Shown in pieces: positions 6,174-10,261 of a stretch of DNA of 10,261 nt. Source of the DNA: Gammaproteobacteria bacterium. GTDB taxonomy: Bacteria; Pseudomonadota; Gammaproteobacteria; SMWH01. Position 1 is the first letter of the stretch. Every line of letters starts with the position of its first letter. The stretch is from assembly GCA_004357005.1 (NCBI GenBank), contig SMWH01000031.1, forward strand, positions 1-10,261, given 5' to 3'. A program made the position numbers and the translations under genes. The notes beneath the pieces are model-generated. The model saw only the letters and a list, made by a program, of their open reading frames with translations, was not told the DNA's origin and searched no databases.

Positions 6174-7059
6174 CAAGGCTTCGGTCTCCCACGGCCGCGT
6201 ACTGGTGAACTACGGTCGCTTATGCGCTGTAGAAACCGATGCAGGGGAGATCGTGAGCTGCAAACTCCGCCGCAGACCGGAACGCCCGGTGTGTGGCGAC
6301 CATGTGAGCTGGCATGAAGACGGATACGGTGGTGGCGTCATTGATGCGGTAGAGGACAGGCGCAACGTGTTCAGAAAAGCTGATGCGCAGGGACAACCGC
6401 AAATTGTCGCGGCAAACCTGGATCAGGTGTTTGCCGTCATTGCGCCGAAACCCGAGCCAAGCGCCGAACTGGTGGATCGCTACCTGGTCGCGATACACGT
6501 ACTGGGTCTGCAACCTGGGATCATTGCCAACAAGCAGGATCTCGCTGACGCGAAGGACTCGGCCTTTACTGGCATTGTTGATGAATTCACCGAACTCGGA
6601 TACCCGGTGTATCCCACGTCGGTGAAAACAGGGCAAGGACTGGAAGCATTGCGTGACGCAATCGGTACCGGGACGGCCATTCTGGTCGGGCAATCCGGTG
6701 TCGGAAAGTCCTCGCTGGTCAACGCTCTCATACCCAACCGTGATGTGCGTACGGGCCAGCTTTCATCCGCTACGGGCAAGGGCGCTCACACCACCACTAC
6801 CACGACCCTTTATGCCCTGCCTGATGGCGGCGAACTGGTGGATTCCCCGGGTGTCTGGGAATACGGGATCTGGGCCATGGAGAACGACGATATCGTCAAA
6901 GGTTTTCCGGAATTCCAGCCTCTGCCGGACCGTTGCCGCTTCCGCAATTGCCGACACGTGGCGGAACCGGATTGCGCGATCCGCGAGGCGGTGGAACTGG
7001 GAAAGATAAACCGGCGACGCTGGGAGTCCTATCGCCGTCTCATGGACGACGCGACCTGA
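6166..7059 (+). CDS. rsgA: Small ribosomal subunit biogenesis GTPase RsgA
   Basis: RsgA (YjeQ/EngC) is a circularly permuted GTPase that checks late 30S maturation and helps release RbfA. The 297 aa show the permuted order: an OB-fold at about 8-70, G4 NKQD (122-125), G1/P-loop GQSGVGKSS (175-183), switch region GKGAHTTTTTTLY (204-216), then G3 DSPG (226-229). The C-terminal zinc knuckle is Cys257, Cys262, His264, Cys270. It is shorter than E. coli RsgA (350 aa), mainly through less N- and C-terminal extension. An oddity is Trp231 where E. coli has Arg (DSPGVREFG). The ATG lies inside the end of the M48 gene with no clear Shine-Dalgarno sequence, so translation probably depends on the upstream gene. 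Confidence 0.97.
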   Translation: MADKASVSHGRVLVNYGRLCAVETDAGEIVSCKLRRRPERPVCGDHVSWHEDGYGGGVIDAVEDRRNVFRKADAQGQPQIVAANLDQVFAVIAPKPEPSAELVDRYLVAIHVLGLQPGIIANKQDLADAKDSAFTGIVDEFTELGYPVYPTSVKTGQGLEALRDAIGTGTAILVGQSGVGKSSLVNALIPNRDVRTGQLSSATGKGAHTTTTTTLYALPDGGELVDSPGVWEYGIWAMENDDIVKGFPEFQPLPDRCRFRNCRHVAEPDCAIREAVELGKINRRRWESYRRLMDDAT

Positions 7060-7063
7060 CAGG

Positions 7064-7086
7064 CTCCCGAAAAACTGGAGTTTTTC
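7064..7086. terminator. Bidirectional terminator candidate between rsgA and recR
   Basis: GAAAAACT, GG, AGTTTTTC is a perfect palindrome at 7069-7086, so each strand has an A-tract arm and a T-tract arm. On the plus strand CTCC (7064-7067) can also pair with GGAG (7077-7080), followed at once by five T, the classic layout for ending rsgA transcripts. The GC stem is only 4 bp. The recR stop codon (7087-7085) overlaps the palindrome. Confidence 0.45.
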
Positions 7087-7696
7087 AGAATTCAGTTTCG
7101 CTCCACTCGGTGCGCCCGGAAAACGCGTGTGCCAGCGTTGCGCGGTCAATGTACTCCAACTCGCCACCGATCGGCACGCCATAGGCAATACGCGTGGAGC
7201 GAATGCCCCGCGCCGCAGCCATCTGCCCAATGTAATGTGCGGTAGCCTCACCCTCGACCGTCAGGTTCGTGGCAAGAATGATCTCGCTGATCTGGCCGTT
7301 GCCCAACCGGTCCGCCAACGTGTCCAGGCCAAGTTCGGAAGGCCCGATACCGTCCAACGGGGACAATCGCCCCATGAGTACGAAGTAGAGCCCGCGATAC
7401 CCGGTTGCCTGTTCTACTGCCATCACATCAGCGGGGGTTTCCACGACGCACAACACCGCCCGGTCCCGGGTGTCGTTTTTGCACACATCACACAGCGGGT
7501 TCTCGCTGAGGGTCCGGCACAATTCACAATGCCCCATCTTCGTGACAGCTTCATCAATGGTCTCGGCCAGTTTCCGGCCGCCTTCACGATCGCGCTCGAG
7601 CAGGTGAAATGCCATGCGTTGCGCCGATTTGGGACCTACGCCCGGCAAACAGCGCAAGGCCTCGATCAAACGGTTCAGCAGGGATGCGTCGGACAT
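7085..7696 (-). CDS. recR: Recombination mediator protein RecR
   Basis: RecR works with RecO and RecF to load RecA onto SSB-covered gapped DNA. At 203 aa it is full length. The domains are in the standard order: a helix-hairpin-helix (about 10-35, LPGVGPKSAQRMAFHLL), a four-cysteine zinc site (Cys57, Cys60, Cys69, Cys72), a Toprim domain (about 80-175, LCVVETPADV and TNLTVEGEATA), and the C-terminal block GVPIGGELEYIDRATLAHAFSGR (173-195). The ATG at 7696 follows the ybaB stop by 6 bp, with AGG a few bases ahead; the near-contiguity implies coupled translation. It is the last gene of the dnaX-ybaB-recR unit, a widely conserved order. Confidence 0.98.
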   Translation of the reverse strand: MSDASLLNRLIEALRCLPGVGPKSAQRMAFHLLERDREGGRKLAETIDEAVTKMGHCELCRTLSENPLCDVCKNDTRDRAVLCVVETPADVMAVEQATGYRGLYFVLMGRLSPLDGIGPSELGLDTLADRLGNGQISEIILATNLTVEGEATAHYIGQMAAARGIRSTRIAYGVPIGGELEYIDRATLAHAFSGRTEWSETEF

Positions 7697-7702
7697 CGCA
7701 GC

Positions 7703-8026
7703 CTAGAAAGGCAGTTTGAACCCAGGTGGCAGATTCATCCCGCCGGTCAATCCTGACATGCGTTCCTGGGTTTCCGCAGCTACGCGGTTTACCGCGTCAT
7801 TGGTCGCGGCGGCCACCAGGTCCTCCACCATTTCCGGGTCGTCCTTGAGGATTTCACTGTCAATCTCCACGCGACGAACCTCATGACGGCCAGTCATGGT
7901 TACCTTCACCATCCCGCCACCGGCCTGCCCCACGACTTCCAGGCGTCCGAGCTCCGCCTGAGCTTTCTGAACGTGCTCCTGCATCTTCTGCGCCTGCTGC
8001 ATCAACTGCGAGAGAGATCCTTTCAT
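7703..8026 (-). CDS. ybaB: Nucleoid-associated protein, YbaB/EbfC family
   Basis: This is a small dimeric DNA-binding protein of 107 aa, the usual length for the family. The N-terminal helix MKGSLSQLMQQAQKMQEHVQKAQAEL is the family hallmark. GQAGGGMVKVTMTGRHEVRRVEID (about 32-55) forms the central sheet, and a second long helix and the Gly/Pro-rich tail MNLPPGFKLPF close the protein. The start at 8026 is fixed by a strong Shine-Dalgarno AGGAGA seven bases upstream. Longer readings beginning at 8140 would overlap the end of dnaX and add 38 unmatched residues. The gene follows dnaX by 31 bp and precedes recR by 6 bp. The strong ribosome site suggests higher translation than dnaX, which fits an abundant nucleoid protein. 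Confidence 0.97.
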   Translation of the reverse strand: MKGSLSQLMQQAQKMQEHVQKAQAELGRLEVVGQAGGGMVKVTMTGRHEVRRVEIDSEILKDDPEMVEDLVAAATNDAVNRVAAETQERMSGLTGGMNLPPGFKLPF

Positions 8027-8031
8027 GACGT

Positions 8032-8037
8032 TCTCCT
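8032..8037 (-). promoter_or_regulatory. Strong ribosome binding site of ybaB
   Basis: The minus strand reads AGGAGA seven bases before the ybaB ATG at 8026. It is the clearest Shine-Dalgarno sequence in the window and decides the ybaB start against longer upstream readings. Confidence 0.85.
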
Positions 8038-8057
8038 GAAAACGGGACAGGTTCGTT

Positions 8058-9596
8058 TTAGTCCTTGGTGGGAGGCTGGATAGAGCCCGGAACGATTTCC
8101 GCACCGAAGGTCTCCTGCAGGGCACGCACCTCCGGGTCACTGCTCAGAGTCTTCTCGCTCTTGCGATAACGCTCGTCACGTTGACGATTCTGCTTCGCAG
8201 CGGGCGATTCGGTCTCACCGTCACCCACTGTAATCACCAGGCGGATTTTCTCGCCGTAGTGCTCCGTCAGGGCTTCCTGCAGACGTTGTTCAGCGGTCGG
8301 TGTGCGTAGACTGGCATGCGCGTCTGGCAACAGCAGCTCCAAACGGTTTCCGGAACGCTGTTTCAGTACGCAGTTTGCCGCCAGTTCACGGGCCGCGCCC
8401 CTTACGGCGAGCTTATCGACGGTTTTTTCCCAATTCTCATCACCGGCGGCAGCGCTTGGTGCGTTCACTTTTGTCTTCTGCTGGCCAGCCGGCACCTGCG
8501 TGCCGTGGGTCTGTGAACTGCCGCCTTCATCCGGCCGGAACGCGATCATTCGCAATAAGGTCATTTCCAATCCGGTACGCCCGTCCGGGGCATCCCGCAA
8601 GGCGGCCGTCCCGCGTGTTGCGATTTCATAATACAGCTGAACCGATTCCGGGCTCAGGTTCTCGGCCAGTGCCTGCAGTTCCTTCGGCTGATCGCCGCCC
8701 GCGACAAACTGCGCCACGGCAATGCGGTGCAACAATCGCGCAAGATCCTGGGTCACCGTGGCGTAATCCGGGGCATATTCCGCAAGGGTTTCAACCGTTT
8801 CCAGCACCCTCCCCGCATCACCCTCTGCCACCCGGGTCAACAATTCCAGCACGCGGCTCTGATCCAGCGTGCCCAACATTTCCTGCACATCATCGTTGCG
8901 CAGTTCCCCACCACAATAGGCGATCGCCTGGTCCAACAGGCTCAATGCATCGCGCATGCTTCCGTCTGCTGCCTGTGCGATCCGTTCTATGGCTTCACCG
9001 TCTCCCTTCACGCCTTCTTCGCCGAGGATGCGCGTCAGGTATTCGACAATCTGTTCCACGGGCAGGAGCTTGAGGTTGAACTGCAGGCACCGGGAAAGAA
9101 TCGTGACAGGGATTTTCTGGGGATCGGTGGTCGCCAGAAGAAATTTCACATGAGGCGGCGGCTCCTCCAGTGTTTTGAGCAGGGCGTTAAAGCTGTGCAT
9201 CGACAGCATGTGCACTTCGTCAATAAGATAGACCTTGTAGCGGCCGCGGGTCGGTGCGTACTGGACGTTTTCCAGCAGTTCCCGTGTGTCTTCAACCTTG
9301 GTGCGCGAGGCCGCGTCCACTTCGATCAGATCCACGAAACGGCCCTCGTCGATCTCCACACAGGCACCACATTCGCCACAGGGTTTTGATGACACGCCCT
9401 TTTCGCAGTTCAGGCATTTCGCCAGAATGCGCGCGATGGTCGTCTTGCCCACCCCGCGGGTGCCGGTAAAGAGGAATCCGTGGTGTAAGCGATCGTCATC
9501 GAGGCCGTTGACCAGCGCCCGCACGACATGCTGCTGGCCCATCACCTCAGCGAAGTTGCGGGGCCGCCACTTCCTGGCAAGGACCTGATAGCTCAT
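8058..9596 (-). CDS. dnaX: DNA polymerase III subunit tau (gamma/tau clamp loader ATPase)
   Basis: DnaX drives the ATP-dependent loading of the sliding clamp and, as tau, tethers the polymerase. The N-terminus MSYQVLARKWRPRNFAEVMGQ fixes the start. The Walker A motif GTRGVGKT lies at 45-52, the zinc module at Cys64, Cys73, Cys76 and Cys79, Walker B LIDEVHML at 124-131, and the SRC motif with its arginine finger at 168-170. The clamp-loader collar (domain III) ends near 355. A tau-type C-terminal domain follows (about 386-512, ending GAEIVPGSI). At 512 aa the protein is much shorter than E. coli tau (643 aa); the linker/domain IV is reduced to about 30 residues. An A6 tract at codons 390-392 could allow a gamma-like product. 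The start lies 29 bp after ffs, with no clear ribosome site. Confidence 0.97.
   Translation of the reverse strand: MSYQVLARKWRPRNFAEVMGQQHVVRALVNGLDDDRLHHGFLFTGTRGVGKTTIARILAKCLNCEKGVSSKPCGECGACVEIDEGRFVDLIEVDAASRTKVEDTRELLENVQYAPTRGRYKVYLIDEVHMLSMHSFNALLKTLEEPPPHVKFLLATTDPQKIPVTILSRCLQFNLKLLPVEQIVEYLTRILGEEGVKGDGEAIERIAQAADGSMRDALSLLDQAIAYCGGELRNDDVQEMLGTLDQSRVLELLTRVAEGDAGRVLETVETLAEYAPDYATVTQDLARLLHRIAVAQFVAGGDQPKELQALAENLSPESVQLYYEIATRGTAALRDAPDGRTGLEMTLLRMIAFRPDEGGSSQTHGTQVPAGQQKTKVNAPSAAAGDENWEKTVDKLAVRGAARELAANCVLKQRSGNRLELLLPDAHASLRTPTAEQRLQEALTEHYGEKIRLVITVGDGETESPAAKQNRQRDERYRKSEKTLSSDPEVRALQETFGAEIVPGSIQPPTKD
8413..8428 (-). other. A6 tract in dnaX with an immediate -1 frame stop (possible gamma-producing slip site)
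   Basis: On the minus strand the codons TGG GAA AAA ACC contain six consecutive A (8428-8423). A -1 slip after AAA (Lys391) would read AAC CGT CGA TAA, adding three residues and stopping at 8415-8413. The product would be about 394 aa: ATPase domains plus linker, without the tau-specific domain. This mirrors E. coli gamma in layout. The phase does not fit a canonical X-XXY-YYZ tandem heptamer, and I see no strong upstream Shine-Dalgarno-like stimulator and only a weak downstream hairpin, so function is speculative. Confidence 0.25.
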
Positions 9597-9618
9597 ACGG
9601 ACACGTTACCGCGATTCG

Positions 9619-9642
9619 GGCTGGCGGCGAACCCTGCCAGCC
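9619..9642 (-). other. Perfect inverted repeat across the ffs 3' end
   Basis: On the minus strand GGCTGGC (9642-9636) and GCCAGCC (9625-9619) form a perfect 7-bp GC-rich stem with a 10-nt loop. The loop is exactly the 3' strand of the SRP RNA closing helix, and the upstream arm lies inside the RNA. This hairpin and the mature SRP RNA helix therefore cannot form together. No T tract follows, so it is not a standard intrinsic terminator. A role in 3' processing or attenuation before dnaX is inference. Confidence 0.5.
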
Positions 9643-9737
9643 ACACTCCGGCACACGGGATCCACTGCTGCGGCTGCTCCCTTCCGGGTCTGACCGGGTT
9701 CACAATGTTCCGTTGCGGAGGGACCGACAGGGCCGCC
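9626..9737 (-). ncRNA. ffs: 4.5S signal recognition particle RNA (small bacterial type)
   Basis: The minus strand contains the conserved SRP domain IV core GGTCAGACCCGGAAGGGAGC, with the GGAA tetraloop at 9685-9682 closed by CCC/GGG. The right-hand segment CGTGTGCCGGAGTGTGGCTG parallels E. coli 4.5S RNA. The 5' end GGCGGCCCTGTCGG pairs with the 3' end CTGGCAGGGTTCGCC into a closing helix with one bulged base, giving ends at about 9737 and 9626 (112 nt; E. coli 114 nt). It binds Ffh and directs nascent membrane proteins to FtsY. It lies 18 bp after tRNA-Ser and 29 bp before dnaX, so it is probably processed from a shared transcript. Confidence 0.95.
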
Positions 9738-9753
9738 ATTGTTCCTGCGCACA

Positions 9754-9846
<93 letters not shown>

Positions 9847-9851
9847 GGGGG

Positions 9852-9885
9852 ATGCGAGGTTATAGGAGAAGCGCCTGGCAGGCAA
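9852..9885 (-). promoter_or_regulatory. Promoter candidate for the tRNA-Ser/ffs/dnaX array
   Basis: On the minus strand TATAAC (9864-9859) matches the -10 consensus at five of six positions. It is followed by CTCGCATCCCC, a GC-rich discriminator, and the tRNA 5' end at 9846. The best -35 is TTGCCT (9885-9880), four of six, with a short 15-base spacer. It lies in the 56-bp gap after the SGNH hydrolase gene, where a stable-RNA promoter is expected. Confidence 0.45.
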
Positions 9886-9902
9886 TTTCGTGGGAATCGG
9901 CC

Positions 9903-10261
9903 TCACAACGCGCCGTGCTCGGTGAGCAGGGCTTGCACGGCCTCGGCCAGGCGCGCATAGCCGCTGGCGTTGGGGTGGACGTGGTCGGACTTGTAGCGGT
10001 TGTCGCCGAGGACATCGGCGAGGATATCGTTCTCCACAGGCACCTGCATGTCCGCGGCAACGTCATCGTAGAAACCCGCGGGGCTGAGGAAAAAGCCCAC
10101 ATTGGGAACGGCGATCATCACCACCGGAATGTCGCGTTCCCTGGCGATGCGGATCATCTCGCGCAGGTTGGCTTCGGTGGCGACGGGATCGCGTTTGCGC
10201 AGGATATCGTTGCCACCGTGGCAGAGTATCAATAGATCCGGACGGTAGCGGTCCAGTAAGC
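9903..10261 (-). CDS. SGNH/GDSL hydrolase (TesA-like esterase), C-terminal part
   Basis: The gene enters from the right edge, and about 118 residues are visible with the frame open to the boundary. The visible part begins LLDRYRPDLLILCHGGNDIL, containing SGNH block III (GGND, with the oxyanion-hole Asn). The end holds block V, SDHVHPNASGYARLAEAV, with the catalytic Asp-x-x-His (DHVH). The nucleophile Ser block and any signal peptide lie outside the window. This fits the TesA/arylesterase branch of lipases and esterases, often periplasmic in gammaproteobacteria, but the substrate cannot be told. A TTG at 10232 is not a true start, since the homologous sequence continues upstream. The stop lies 56 bp before tRNA-Ser, with no terminator seen. 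Confidence 0.88.
   Translation of the reverse strand, partial: LLDRYRPDLLILCHGGNDILRKRDPVATEANLREMIRIARERDIPVVMIAVPNVGFFLSPAGFYDDVAADMQVPVENDILADVLGDNRYKSDHVHPNASGYARLAEAVQALLTEHGAL

Noticed and set aside
8027..8140. Earlier start for ybaB
   Set aside because: It overlaps dnaX, adds 38 unmatched residues and ignores the strong AGGAGA before the ATG at 8026.
8420..8432. Canonical dnaX slippery heptamer (A AAA AAG type)
   Set aside because: The tract GGGAAAAAAC contains heptamer-like strings, but they are out of phase with the reading frame, so tandem slippage is not supported; only the weaker A6 idea is kept.
8300..9073. Plus-strand open frame of 257 codons opposite dnaX
   Set aside because: It is rich in Pro, Arg and Ser with no domain; antisense to a full-length conserved gene.

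Overview
The window looks like ordinary chromosome from a gammaproteobacterium. It is GC-rich, densely coding and made of conserved housekeeping loci. The evidence for this placement is the divergent ppsR/ppsA pair, oligoribonuclease next to rsgA, the ffs-dnaX-ybaB-recR block, a DUF1249 (YqiB-like) protein, and tRNAs with the CCA end encoded in the DNA. I see no insertion sequence, phage gene, CRISPR array, toxin-antitoxin pair or biosynthetic cluster. I found no undescribed multi-gene system; the interesting points are regulatory and structural.

Layout, left to right. 1-179 holds no gene I can prove, only a terminator candidate. 180-388 carries tRNA-Glu(TTC) and tRNA-Ala(GGC), both on the minus strand and served by a strong sigma-70 promoter at 400-428. 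448-1819 (minus) is a two-gene unit: ppsR, then a DUF1249 protein. ppsA (1885-4254, plus) diverges from ppsR across 65 bp. orn (4259-4804, minus) converges on ppsA with 4 bp between the stop codons. Divergent from orn is a membrane M48 metallopeptidase (4917-6173) that overlaps rsgA (6166-7059) by 8 bp. rsgA converges on recR, with an A/T palindrome between them. From 9846 down to 7085 on the minus strand runs a tight array: tRNA-Ser(GGA), ffs (4.5S SRP RNA), dnaX, ybaB, recR. The right edge holds the C-terminal part of an SGNH-hydrolase gene.

How the genes work together. PpsA makes PEP from pyruvate for gluconeogenesis, and PpsR switches it off and on by modifying the Thr two residues before its catalytic His; both Thr416 and His418 are present. 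Orn finishes RNA decay by degrading oligoribonucleotides, and RsgA matures the 30S ribosomal subunit. DnaX is the clamp-loader ATPase of DNA polymerase III, RecR acts in RecFOR recombination repair, and YbaB is a nucleoid-associated DNA-binding protein. The SRP RNA targets membrane proteins.

Points most worth a second look: an A6 tract in dnaX at the junction between the clamp-loader core and the tau-only domain, where slippage would give a gamma-like product; a perfect inverted repeat at the ffs 3' end that is incompatible with the closing helix of the SRP RNA; and the very compact tRNA-Ser/ffs/dnaX array, which suggests the dnaX mRNA is cut out of a stable-RNA transcript.
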